This document shows positions 35,899 through 44,229 of a stretch of DNA of 64,000 bases, in pieces. Position 1 is the first letter of the stretch, and every line of letters starts with the position of its first letter. The translations under genes and the position numbers were made by a program. The notes under the pieces were generated by a model. The model was not told the DNA's origin. It searched no databases and worked only from the letters and a program-made list of their open reading frames with translations. Source of the DNA: Vibrio sp. 14G-20 (GTDB lineage Bacteria; Pseudomonadota; Gammaproteobacteria; Enterobacterales; Vibrionaceae); the NCBI RefSeq assembly GCF_026241515.1, contig NZ_JAPHPW010000004.1, positions 124,001 through 188,000 of the forward strand, given 5' to 3'.

Positions 35899-38426
35899 GC
35901 GACCACTCGTTGACATTTCGCTTGTAAAATCTTTAAACCATTAGATTTATTACTGTTTATCTCATATTGAACGACACATTGATTAGTGTCGTCACGCCCC
36001 CAAGAGACGAATAACTGGCCTTGATACGTCGACACCCTCGCGTATATTTGGCTCCCCTGACCCACATTACCCACCACAGTACCGTCGGCATCAGTAACCT
36101 CCGCGCCAAAAGGGAGATTCTCACCATCAAACTTGGTGTTGATGACCAAAGGAATGCCCAACTTAGAATTGAACTTCAACAACACAATCGCATTCTCATA
36201 CGGCACCACGCGCTGTGAGGTTTGGTCTAATTCAATGTCAATGGGCGCATTTTCTAAACTGATACTGACGTTGTTTTCACTGTACGGATTCAAATTCGCA
36301 ACTACGGCATAACCATTACTGTCGATAACTGCACCTTGGTTGCCCGACACAATCGCGCCTTCAGCTCCCTTAGCTTCAATCAGGCCCATGGTTACGCCGC
36401 TAGAAGGGCTTAGCGTCACCCCGCCAGAATGACCAAGGATTGTCCCAGACAAACCAAAGCCTTGGTTGTTGTAATCGTCGCCTTTGCTCACGTTCGCAGA
36501 AACCGTTGCGGCAGAGCCGACATAACGAGCATTTACGTCAAGTGCAACGTCACCGCTCGCGTTGTTTCGAGTGGCAGCGATACCATAACTGGCTTGATTT
36601 CGGTCCCCAACGGATTGCGTCACACCGACTTGTTGACTCCCTCCGCCTTCACCATCGCTGTAATAGTTCGCTCTAACATTCAAAGGGGTTCGACCATAAG
36701 ACTGCCCAATTGGCAGAAACAGATTCAATGCATAACTGGTTTGAATTTGACCTTGAGCGTCTTCATTTCGACTGATGTTCGCCCCCCAACTCAAGCTATT
36801 CACATTATTCGAATAACCCAGTTGGAATTGATTTTTGTAGTCGTCTTCATTCCAATAGTTTTCCAGCGTACCCGAGAAATACACTTGCCCCCACGAGTCG
36901 TAAATCTGTTGACTTACCGTTAAATTGAAACGGTTTTTTGAGGTCAACAAGTCATCTGTCCCTTGTCCTCGTTCAATGTCATCACGTGCCGCCATCGCTG
37001 TAGCGTAATCCAAATAGCCTTCAGTGGAAAAACGATAAGCCCCTAAAGAAAAGTTACTTCCCGTCGACACCAGGTTTTTACTATATTTCACTTCAAAGCT
37101 TTGACCACTTGGGTCGTCATACCCTTGCTGAAGTTGAGTCTTCGACTGCGTCACACCGACAGAGAAGGCGCCAAAAACAGTCCCGATACCAACGCCGCCT
37201 TGCAGCGCAAAGTAGTCTTGGTTAGCACGAACCCCGCTGTAAGCGGTGATAGAGTTCGTTAATCCTTTCTCGTAGGTTGCCTCTAACAAGGCCGGGCTCG
37301 ACAATAAATAATCGTTTTGATATTGCCCAACCACCAGTGAGTAACGGTGTGACCCTACACGGAGTAACTGGGTCAGAGAATCATAAGGTACCGATAAGTT
37401 TTGCTCTGTCCCGTCCGCTTCTTGAATAACAACATCCAGATACCCACCAAAACCCATTGGGTATAAATCGTCAATCAAGAACTCGCCTGGGCTAACCGTC
37501 GTCTCATAGATTATCTGGTCATTTTGAGCCACAGTGACTCTCGCGCTGGTTCTTGCAACCCCACGAATTTGCGGCGCATAGCCTCTCTGAGACTCAGGCA
37601 ACATCAACGGCTCATTCATGAGTTGCGCACCAACAATAGGAAGTGAGTCAAAAAGCTGTCCAACACTGTTCGCTTTACCAATGATGGCTTTGCCTTTGAT
37701 TTCAGGAATGGCCCTTTGTAAATAGGCACTCACCGTGTTGTAGGTCGTTTCATTAGAAGACGACCAGTTAACGGTGCCATTATGACGTAGGTACCAAGAG
37801 CCTACATTCACACCGTTAGACAAATATGCATTGATGGACTGGTGACCACTACTTGAAGAGTTGAAACCGGTAATATTGTAAGAGCTGAACGCTGCATTGA
37901 CGCCGGTATCCCAGTGTTTAGGGTCCGTTGCACCGCGAGCTTCACGCGCCAGGTAGATTTGTGGGACGCTGATGTTTAAGCGCGATTCACTCAAGTCATA
38001 GCCGACAGATGAGGCAGGAAGGTACGTTTCAAGGTCAACACAATCGCCAGCCTGAGAGCGCTCATACAAAAAAGATTCCGGCAGTGTGGCTTCTTCAAAA
38101 TGAACATAATCCAACATCGCTTTTGTCACGCACACCACCGAGGTATTTTTCTCGTCCGTGCTGACCGTAACCTTGGTATTTATCACATAGCGTTCATTGA
38201 TATACAGGCTTGAAATATACTCGCCCGGCTGGATGAAGTCTGCTTGTGAAAATCGCCCTATGTCGACGTTATCAATTCTCAGAAATGATTCATCGAATTC
38301 AATCTCATCATCAGCCAAAGCAAAATTACCGAACACCGCTAAGTTGGCTTGGGTTATCAATATAGCAAGAGGAGTATTGACTCTCTTTCTTAGGTTATAT
38401 AATGATATTTCATTGATGTTGTTCAC
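35895..38426 (-). CDS. Fimbrial outer-membrane usher (FimD/PapC family)
   Basis: An 843-residue usher that would translocate and assemble pilus subunits. The N-terminal chaperone-binding domain begins FDESFLRIDNVDIGRFS after a signal sequence. The 24-strand barrel contains RGYAPQIRGVARTSARVTV, the plug-domain neighbourhood, and the family stretch PGEFLIDDLYPMGFGGYLDV. C-terminal domains include LPFGAEVTDADGTVVGNVGQGSQIYARV and a closing CVVQYEI...AKCQ cysteine pair. The start is a GTG at 38426 with AAGGAG seven bases upstream. It is intact across its length. Its stop overlaps the OmpA-like start. Confidence 0.93.
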   Translation of the reverse strand: MNNINEISLYNLRKRVNTPLAILITQANLAVFGNFALADDEIEFDESFLRIDNVDIGRFSQADFIQPGEYISSLYINERYVINTKVTVSTDEKNTSVVCVTKAMLDYVHFEEATLPESFLYERSQAGDCVDLETYLPASSVGYDLSESRLNISVPQIYLAREARGATDPKHWDTGVNAAFSSYNITGFNSSSSGHQSINAYLSNGVNVGSWYLRHNGTVNWSSSNETTYNTVSAYLQRAIPEIKGKAIIGKANSVGQLFDSLPIVGAQLMNEPLMLPESQRGYAPQIRGVARTSARVTVAQNDQIIYETTVSPGEFLIDDLYPMGFGGYLDVVIQEADGTEQNLSVPYDSLTQLLRVGSHRYSLVVGQYQNDYLLSSPALLEATYEKGLTNSITAYSGVRANQDYFALQGGVGIGTVFGAFSVGVTQSKTQLQQGYDDPSGQSFEVKYSKNLVSTGSNFSLGAYRFSTEGYLDYATAMAARDDIERGQGTDDLLTSKNRFNLTVSQQIYDSWGQVYFSGTLENYWNEDDYKNQFQLGYSNNVNSLSWGANISRNEDAQGQIQTSYALNLFLPIGQSYGRTPLNVRANYYSDGEGGGSQQVGVTQSVGDRNQASYGIAATRNNASGDVALDVNARYVGSAATVSANVSKGDDYNNQGFGLSGTILGHSGGVTLSPSSGVTMGLIEAKGAEGAIVSGNQGAVIDSNGYAVVANLNPYSENNVSISLENAPIDIELDQTSQRVVPYENAIVLLKFNSKLGIPLVINTKFDGENLPFGAEVTDADGTVVGNVGQGSQIYARVSTYQGQLFVSWGRDDTNQCVVQYEINSNKSNGLKILQAKCQRVVA

Positions 38427-38461
38427 TGTATAACTCCTTAAAGAAAGTAAAACTAATGGGT

Positions 38462-39181
38462 TTATTTAGGCTTTGATTTATAAACGTTGAGAGCACCGTA
38501 ATCGTCGATATAGGAAATGGTTATTTCACTGCCCTTTGGGATATTTTTTAAGTTATCAAAATAAAACCCTTTCGTGCTTTTCGGTGAAATCATCGTTCCT
38601 TCGGTCGAATACCCCCCCCCGTCAACGTTCACAGACACATTCGTTATCGAAATATGATATCCCGTTGGGTTATCTATCTTTAACCCACTGGTAACTGGAT
38701 TGAATATCAATTGATTTACCGCATCACTTGAACTACCTTTTAATGCCGAAGGCCGATAAAATAGTTTTATCCGAGTTCGAAAAGCCATTTTTAAGTGATT
38801 ATCTTCACTGTTTTTTTTACTTTTAGAAGGCACAGCCAAGACGTTGAGCCAAAATACAGACTCTACCTCTTTGCTTAATTCACCTTCGGTATAAAAAATC
38901 CGAACACTTTGTCCTTTCCCCGCGTTAATTCGATTAATCGGTGGGGTAATAACAAAAGGCACCTGTATCGAGGACGGTGTTTCGTTATCGTTCCCCGTAT
39001 CAATCCAGCTTTGAACAAGAAAAGGTTTTTCATCCGTATTGGTTAATCTGACGGATGTTTCACGTTTTCCTTCATTATAAATAACCCTTGTTGTATTAAT
39101 CACCACACCGGCTTGTGCGCCGAATATAATACAACCCAACAACAAAACTGTGACGGTTCTCATGCAGTCTAAATAATACAT
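38462..39181 (-). CDS. Periplasmic fimbrial chaperone (PapD-like) with G9 tract
   Basis: A 239-residue PapD-type chaperone that donates a beta strand to pilus subunits. After the signal peptide come VVINTTRVIYNEGKRETSVRLTNTD (first Ig domain with the conserved Arg), VTPPINRINAGKGQSVRIFY, the FWLNVLAVP G1 strand, and KLFYRPSAL leading into domain 2. The start at 39181 is supported by GAGGTC. Codons near residue 188 are a run of nine G bases (38612-38620 as C on the plus strand), coding three glycines, and there is an A8 run at 38811-38818. Gain or loss of a G would shift the frame, so the gene may be phase-variable. Here it is in frame. Confidence 0.9.
   Translation of the reverse strand: MYYLDCMRTVTVLLLGCIIFGAQAGVVINTTRVIYNEGKRETSVRLTNTDEKPFLVQSWIDTGNDNETPSSIQVPFVITPPINRINAGKGQSVRIFYTEGELSKEVESVFWLNVLAVPSKSKKNSEDNHLKMAFRTRIKLFYRPSALKGSSSDAVNQLIFNPVTSGLKIDNPTGYHISITNVSVNVDGGGYSTEGTMISPKSTKGFYFDNLKNIPKGSEITISYIDDYGALNVYKSKPK
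38612..38620 (-). repeat. Poly-G(9) homopolymer in fimbrial chaperone gene
   Basis: Nine consecutive C bases on the plus strand (G on the coding strand) lie inside the chaperone frame. A homopolymer this long in an otherwise roughly 40% GC region is a classic slipped-strand site. Confidence 0.9.
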
Positions 39182-39270
39182 TATGACCTCTAAAAAATTA
39201 TTTATAATGAACGTTATCCATCCTGTAGGAAATATAGAAACGCGACGGTTCCTATATTTCCAATAGAGCA

Positions 39271-39834
39271 TTACTTGTAGTTCATCGAATACACAACAGA
39301 GCTACTCACAGTACCTGCTGTAGATTGACCCGTCGCATAGTACTCAACACTGTAGTTCAGCGTTGCAGTACCTGTACCAGAAGTACCTGCAATAGTCTGG
39401 TAATAGTTATCAGTAAGTTGAGACGAATCACCGACAGTGATTACAGATTGGTTGCCATCGAGAATTTGCAATTGGACATTGGTTGCCACACCTGAGTTGT
39501 TCAAACGACCTGTCGCAAAGTCAACATTTGGCCCCGATTCAAAAAAGGCAGTAACCTGTGTATCTGCTGGGCTTGTCGACATCGTACAACCAGATAGTTC
39601 AATAGAGAAAGTCGTTCGACCAGCGGTATCAGCCGCATTAGCTAAATTCGCTGCATCGACAGTAGGCAATGTAATGATAGAGTCACCCCCTTGACCATCA
39701 ACAGAGACAGTACAAGTCGATGCCGTCACCAGACCATTGAATGTAATCTGACCTTGACTTGCCTGCGCAGAGTTTAGGACAAAGAATGGTAACAACACAG
39801 TCACCAACAATTGAGTTTTATTTTGATATTTCAT
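39271..39834 (-). CDS. Major fimbrial subunit (FimA-type pilin)
   Basis: A 187-residue pilin: a signal peptide ending near residue 25 (AQA-SQGQ), then the type-1 pilin fold with QITFNGLVTASTCTVSVDG containing the first cysteine, IELSGCTM with its partner, and a C-terminal beta zipper ending VVYSMNYK, with the penultimate tyrosine used for chaperone binding. It is the first gene of a five-gene operon and would form the rod. AAGGAATATAT precedes the start. Two cysteines and length match type-1 family subunits. Confidence 0.9.
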   Translation of the reverse strand: MKYQNKTQLLVTVLLPFFVLNSAQASQGQITFNGLVTASTCTVSVDGQGGDSIITLPTVDAANLANAADTAGRTTFSIELSGCTMSTSPADTQVTAFFESGPNVDFATGRLNNSGVATNVQLQILDGNQSVITVGDSSQLTDNYYQTIAGTSGTGTATLNYSVEYYATGQSTAGTVSSSVVYSMNYK

Positions 39835-39886
39835 ATATATTCCTTACGTAGATAGCCTGTAAATCTCAAATTTAAAGTATCTATAT

Positions 39887-39934
39887 TATTGGTAGCTTAC
39901 CAACATCATTGGTATTGCTATTGGTATTGGTAAA
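39887..39934 (-). promoter_or_regulatory. Repeats in the fimbrial operon promoter
   Basis: An inverted repeat TTGGTAGCTTACCAA is followed by two copies of ATTGGTATTG and a third TTGGTAAAC, 55-100 bases upstream of the pilin start. Repeated TTGGTA half-sites suggest a regulator binding region; no regulator gene is next to it. Confidence 0.35.
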
Positions 39935-40059
39935 CAATGTTTAGCGCCATTACCAGTAAGCAAGGCACCTTAAACACTCGACAAAAACGATCAAGTGAAT
40001 TGTTTTATTTTTAATATTAATTAAAATTGTGAAATTTTGTTTTCACATCTTTCTTTGCT

Positions 40060-40092
40060 TAATTTAGTTCCATCAATTTAAGCAACAAAGCC
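40060..40092. mobile_element. Solo IS903-like end
   Basis: TTAGTTCCATCAATTTAAGC followed by AACAAAGCC matches the right-hand end of the decayed IS903-like copy (44868-44892) but no transposase is attached. It is probably the leftover terminal repeat of another insertion, 70 bases from the intact IS. Confidence 0.45.
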
Positions 40093-40163
40093 CGCGGGTA
40101 CACAAAACCATGGGGTGTTACCCGTGGATGAATGACAACTCCGCATGGGGTTGTAACTGTAAG

Positions 40164-41204
40164 GGCGTTGTTGATCAAATCAGCTTGAAGAACAACAGTG
40201 CCATATATGACTATCCGTTAGTTTCTAACGGGCATACCTAGTCCTATGACTTTGTTTATAGATTTAACATTCGCCATGATTTCACCCACTTGAGCGTTGT
40301 AACATCTCAGGCTCAGTTTGCCGCTTGTTAGTCCTTTATATCGAGACATTGCAGTCTCAGATATTGAGCGATAGTGATAACCAGATTCAGCTTTCCATTC
40401 CGCTATCGTCCCGCTTTTCAGAGCTGTTACTGCTTCATTTCTAGGATGCTCATCTTCCCAAAGCGCAGCATTCTTTCGAGGCGGTATCAACGGACTACAG
40501 CCTTTGTTTTTCAAAGTCTCATGACAACTTTTTGTGTCATATGCTCCATCAGCAGATACGGTATGGATCTTTCTACGTAACGGGTTGAGCAACGTGGGTA
40601 GCACTTCGCTATCGCCAACATTTACAAGACTGACTTCCGCACTAATGGCCTCATGAGTTTCTACATCAACAGCTAAGTGCAGTTTGCGCCAAGTTCTGCG
40701 TTTTTCGGCGCCGTGCTTTTTCACTTTCCATTCACCCTCGCCAAAAACTTTGAGACCAGTCGAGTCAATGGCTATATGGCGAATAGCTCCTTTGGATCTA
40801 TTGCGATATTTGACCTGAACTGTCTTCGAGCGTTTGCTAATACAGGTATAGTCAGGGGACCTCAGTGGAACATCCAATAGCTCAAAGATAGAATCAATAA
40901 AGCCTTGAAGAGCACGTAATGGCAGAGAGAAGATCCCCTTAATCATCAAGGCAGTTTCGATCGCTGTATCAGAATACTGGAAACCTCTACCACGCTTACC
41001 ATGATGGGTTGTACATCGCCATGCATCTATGGCTGAATCATCTATCCAGAACGTAACCGAGCCACGCTTGCACAGAGCCTTATTGTATTCCGCCCAGTTA
41101 GTTATCTTCTTTTCCGATTTACCCATGTCACCACCGTTCTAATCACCATAAAAGATCAGATCACAGGACTTGGAAAAGGTTCAGCTGATTTAAGCAACAA
41201 CGCC
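40164..41204 (-). mobile_element. Complete IS903-type insertion sequence (IS5 family), 1041 bp
   Basis: Ends are terminal inverted repeats beginning GGCGTTGTTG and continuing TCAAATCAGCT or TTAAATCAGCT. It is flanked by an exact 9-bp target duplication AACTGTAAG at 40155-40163 and 41205-41213. Nine-base duplications, about 1.05 kb length and GGC-TTGTTG ends are all features of the IS903 group. A perfect duplication and an intact transposase point to a recent insertion. Confidence 0.92.
40218..41126 (-). CDS. IS5/IS903 family transposase
   Basis: A 302-residue DDE transposase filling the insertion sequence. It begins with a WAEYNKAL region and SVTFWIDDSAI. The catalytic residues are recognisable as IAIDSTGLKV (first D), VSADGAYDTK (second D) and the C-terminal YHYRSISETAMSRYKGL (the Y-2-R-3-E-6-K signature of IS5-type enzymes, with the catalytic E). 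The length and motifs are those of a full-length IS903-type transposase, so the element should be able to move. Confidence 0.93.
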   Translation of the reverse strand: MGKSEKKITNWAEYNKALCKRGSVTFWIDDSAIDAWRCTTHHGKRGRGFQYSDTAIETALMIKGIFSLPLRALQGFIDSIFELLDVPLRSPDYTCISKRSKTVQVKYRNRSKGAIRHIAIDSTGLKVFGEGEWKVKKHGAEKRRTWRKLHLAVDVETHEAISAEVSLVNVGDSEVLPTLLNPLRRKIHTVSADGAYDTKSCHETLKNKGCSPLIPPRKNAALWEDEHPRNEAVTALKSGTIAEWKAESGYHYRSISETAMSRYKGLTSGKLSLRCYNAQVGEIMANVKSINKVIGLGMPVRN

Positions 41205-41277
41205 AACTGTAAGTACCTCGTGCATGCATATAGATAGGGATTTCTTAAATGATTTTTTAATTATCTATCCTTTAGAT

Positions 41278-41811
41278 TTAATCATTCCCAAACATTCGGT
41301 AAAGGGAATTTTGATTATTAATGTACTGTCTTTTAATAGCACCCAATACATGTAGGGATACAAACAGAACAACCCAATTGACAGAAACATGGTGGGTCAT
41401 AGATGCTAATGTAAACAACCATTCGTTCTTTTCACCTAATGTAAAAACTTGTTGACCGAAGAAACTAAATCCTCGACCGCTTGATACGCTCATCATCAGA
41501 CCTGAAACTGGCATGAGCACAGTAAAAAGTAGCAAAAGGAACTGTGTAAATTTAGCTAATAGATCTTGCCAGTCTGAGTGATCCGTACGAGATATAGGCC
41601 CTTCTTTTAAACGCCATGCGATGCGCATTAATGCTATTAGTAGGAGTATAGCCCCCAAAGATTGATGGCGTGAAATCAACAGCCCTTTCGCTTCTCCCCT
41701 TGGCAGATCAACCATATAGAACCCAATAACGAAGGTGGCTAGAAATAGTACTGCTGTTAGCCAATGTAGGATGATTGTTTGCCAAGTAAGATTTTTGTCT
41801 ATACCATTCAT
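41278..41811 (-). CDS. Cytochrome b561
   Basis: A 177-residue inner-membrane cytochrome b. Four hydrophobic helices carry the usual haem-binding histidines: ILHWLTAVLF in helix 1, SRHQSLGAILLL in helix 2, and MTHHVSVNWVVLFVSLHVLGA with two or three histidines near the C terminus. Such proteins pass electrons between quinol and periplasmic acceptors. It is the last gene of a four-gene, same-strand, AT-rich cluster (EAL protein, deformylase, exported protein, b561), 47 bases after the preceding stop. Its role within that cluster is unknown; it could serve a periplasmic redox step. Confidence 0.85.
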   Translation of the reverse strand: MNGIDKNLTWQTIILHWLTAVLFLATFVIGFYMVDLPRGEAKGLLISRHQSLGAILLLIALMRIAWRLKEGPISRTDHSDWQDLLAKFTQFLLLLFTVLMPVSGLMMSVSSGRGFSFFGQQVFTLGEKNEWLFTLASMTHHVSVNWVVLFVSLHVLGAIKRQYINNQNSLYRMFGND

Positions 41812-41858
41812 CTTCTTATCCTTCTTTCCTGTTATATTTTCTGATTGTCTTTATAAAT

Positions 41859-42527
41859 TTAAAATTCAAATTTTCGTCCCATGTGAACAATGTTTACATC
41901 TGCATATCCGAGCCTAACAGATTCAAACTTCTGGCTTATCATGTTTGCTTGGAGCTCGTCTTTAGCTAAAATAGAAATAAGGTAGGTAGGCCTTTTAGAC
42001 CTTTTACTTTCAAACTCGTGAATATTAATAAAAGCAGAACTCACTGTACCAACCTGATTTAATGCGATAATTTCTTGAAGGTCTATTCCAAGTACGCGAT
42101 CAATTTCCATGAGCTCAATGTCATCTTTCCAGGTAAATGTAAGTCCATAATTGTTATTTAACGGTGTATTATCTAACCATTTTTCGCCTAAAACGACGAT
42201 ATTATCTAACTTCATTTCTCCACTCTTCACCATAGGTAGAGAGGAAATCATCTCCTTTGCTTCTTCAGAATTGTCACTTTGAAGCACCAATCTGAATGTT
42301 CTAACCTTATATTGACCAATATCATCTGTTTTTATATACATGTCTTTAATTTTGCCATTTTCGTGCATCTTTCGTAACAAATCCCTCTGCTCAGATGCTA
42401 AATGACTAATACGGTCAGCATCATTTTCTTTTATTTTCAAAGAAATACCAAAACTTTCGGCATGTGCGTAACCAAATCCCAAAAATACACTAAGAATTAT
42501 GGATAAAATTTTTGAAGATGTTTTCAT
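41859..42527 (-). CDS. Exported hypothetical protein with repeated ferredoxin-like halves
   Basis: A 222-residue protein starting at 42527 (MKTSSKIL) with a clear signal peptide ending AHA-ES. The mature part appears to hold two halves. The first (RISHLASEQRDLLRKMHENGKIKDMYIKTDDIG, then LVLQSDNSEEAKEMISSLPM) resembles the dimeric alpha-beta barrel of muconolactone-isomerase/YciI-like proteins, where LASEQ-L-KMxExGK and S-EEA-E-I-SLPM recur; the second half repeats the fold more loosely. I do not recognise a defined family and infer the fold only from pattern. It lies between the deformylase and the b561 genes. Codon use is AT-rich. Confidence 0.6.
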   Translation of the reverse strand: MKTSSKILSIILSVFLGFGYAHAESFGISLKIKENDADRISHLASEQRDLLRKMHENGKIKDMYIKTDDIGQYKVRTFRLVLQSDNSEEAKEMISSLPMVKSGEMKLDNIVVLGEKWLDNTPLNNNYGLTFTWKDDIELMEIDRVLGIDLQEIIALNQVGTVSSAFINIHEFESKRSKRPTYLISILAKDELQANMISQKFESVRLGYADVNIVHMGRKFEF

Positions 42528-42598
42528 TTTATCTCTCACTATAAATATGACATGATTTAAAATTATTTTTCTCTTATACAACCAATTATTTCAACTAG

Positions 42599-43054
42599 TT
42601 AATCTTTGTTTAAGTAGTCTATAAATAAAATTCCTTCTAAGTGATCGCATTCGTGTTGAATAGAGGCCGACAACATCCCCTTGGTATCCATAACCATTTT
42701 ATTTCCAACAAGGTCTGTATAGTTGACACGGATTCTATTAAGTCTTGTTAATCTCGTTCCTATTTCACCTAAAGACAAACAGCCTTCATAACTCAACTGT
42801 ATTGACCCATCGATAGACTCATAACTTGGATTGATAAATGCGGTAGATTTGTTTTTTTCAGGGTCCAAGTCGATTACGAATAGACATATATTTTCTCCAA
42901 CCTGAGGAGCGGCCAAGCCAACAGCATAATTGCTTTCCATTGTTTCCATGAGATCTTCAACCAAGTTAGTAACTTGGTTATTGATTTCTCCAATTGGTTT
43001 TGAAATGGCTCTTAGCCTAGAGTCTTCCATTGATATGATATCTAAAATAGCCAT
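42599..43054 (-). CDS. Peptide deformylase paralog
   Basis: A 151-residue peptide deformylase with all three metal-site motifs: GLAAPQVG near residues 44-51, EGCLS near 90-94 with the metal cysteine, and QHECDHLEG near 132-140 with the two metal histidines and the catalytic glutamate. It would remove the formyl group from nascent proteins. It is shorter than the housekeeping enzyme (about 165-170 residues), lacks the C-terminal helix extension and lies far from fmt, so it is an accessory copy. Accessory deformylases can confer tolerance to natural deformylase inhibitors. It sits 13 bases after the EAL gene. Confidence 0.88.
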   Translation of the reverse strand: MAILDIISMEDSRLRAISKPIGEINNQVTNLVEDLMETMESNYAVGLAAPQVGENICLFVIDLDPEKNKSTAFINPSYESIDGSIQLSYEGCLSLGEIGTRLTRLNRIRVNYTDLVGNKMVMDTKGMLSASIQHECDHLEGILFIDYLNKD

Positions 43055-43067
43055 AACACTTTCTTCT

Positions 43068-43739
43068 TTAGTTAAATAAAAAGCCTTGTAGTAATGGAGT
43101 TTCTACCTGAAAATCGCGCATTGCTTGGAGCTCTTTTTTTGTCTCGATTTTTTCGAAAATTATTATTGGCTGAGATACCAATCCCGATACAAACTTAACA
43201 AAAAGGCCTTTATCTACTTGGGTTGTTATATCCACCTTTAAAAAATCGACACAATTCATGCACTTTACCAATAGAGTTCGCCAAGTTATTTCATCAATAA
43301 TATAATCATCGACAGCAATCTTTAACCCTTTTTCCTTCAGATAGAACAAGTTTTTTAATATTGCATGGAACCTAAGTTCCTCAAATTCCCTTTCAGTTAA
43401 CTCTATGCATAGATTAATACCACTTTGGTTAAGATATCGATGTACAAGAGCAATATCTTTACATATATCCAAGTCCTCTAACTGCCAAGGCTCTACATTT
43501 ATAAAAAGAACCTGACCTGGCTTGAATCCTGTGCTTTTGTTTTCCCTCTGAAATCTAACCAAGGTTTTCAATTGATTTCTTAGTAATAGATTAATAGTTG
43601 TTCGAGATTTAGGTGTTAGTGAAAGAAAATCCAACCCTAGATCTTTATAATTAGCTGTTAGTATTTCAAACCCAAATGTAGAACCTTGTTTTGTTACTAT
43701 TCTCTCCAATTTAACTCTCGCTAACGGAATTTTTTTCAT
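43068..43739 (-). CDS. Stand-alone EAL-domain protein
   Basis: A 223-residue protein that is entirely an EAL domain of the c-di-GMP phosphodiesterase superfamily. The EAL triplet is replaced by EIL (FGFEILTA), but many catalytic positions remain: LFINVEP (Asn), CIELTERE (Glu), KIAVDDYIID (two Asp), FLKVDI (Lys), FEKIETKKEL (Glu) and LLQGFLF (Gln). Loop 6, usually DDFGTG, reads DDYIID, which may hamper dimerisation or catalysis. It therefore could be a weak phosphodiesterase or a c-di-GMP-binding or protein-binding effector. It is the first gene of the four-gene cluster; a perfect palindrome lies just upstream. Confidence 0.75.
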   Translation of the reverse strand: MKKIPLARVKLERIVTKQGSTFGFEILTANYKDLGLDFLSLTPKSRTTINLLLRNQLKTLVRFQRENKSTGFKPGQVLFINVEPWQLEDLDICKDIALVHRYLNQSGINLCIELTEREFEELRFHAILKNLFYLKEKGLKIAVDDYIIDEITWRTLLVKCMNCVDFLKVDITTQVDKGLFVKFVSGLVSQPIIIFEKIETKKELQAMRDFQVETPLLQGFLFN

Positions 43740-43761
43740 TCATTTCCTACTCCAAAGATCG

Positions 43762-43782
43762 GCTTTCTTAAAATAAGAAAGC
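43762..43782 (-). promoter_or_regulatory. Perfect palindrome upstream of EAL gene
   Basis: GCTTTCTTA and TAAGAAAGC are separated by three A residues, 23-43 bases upstream of the EAL start codon. It could be an operator for the four-gene cluster. No T-run suggests a terminator on either strand. Confidence 0.45.
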
Positions 43783-44229
43783 AGTTAAGAAATTTAAGTT
43801 GGGTCCCAATTGAAATCGATCGCTACAGTACATTTTTGAAATCAAATCATCGAAATAATAAATAACTATAAAGAATTCATGTTGTTCTACTATATTTGTA
43901 TTGTTACCAATTAAAGTCAATACCAATTTAGGGGTATAACATGGGGAAGAAAGGTCAGTAATTCCGACTCCCCGGCAAATAATACAGGCCTAGTCATTCA
44001 CTAAGGTTATATTATTTCATTTTTATGTCAGTTTAATTTTAAATTTATGACACTTTAGTTTTATGTGCGCAGCGTTCACAGTGATTAGAAAATTAGAACT
44101 TGGGTAAATTTTTAGATATAATTAAAAGATGTCAGATAAATGATTAATGATTTAAGCACACTTCAACCCCAAGTAGTAAATATATTCTCTGAGATGGCAA
44201 TTTGTATTGCATGAATAGCTAATCAATAC
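43783..44229. other. AT-rich gene-free interval
   Basis: About 450 bases of AT-rich DNA between the EAL cluster promoter and the decayed IS903-like copy. All frames are closed by stops and I see no RNA gene, repeat family or hairpin beyond short AT arms. Confidence 0.5.

Noticed and set aside
43068..43739. Clearly inactive EAL domain
   Set aside because: Although EAL reads EIL and loop 6 is altered, most metal and catalytic positions remain, so activity cannot be excluded.
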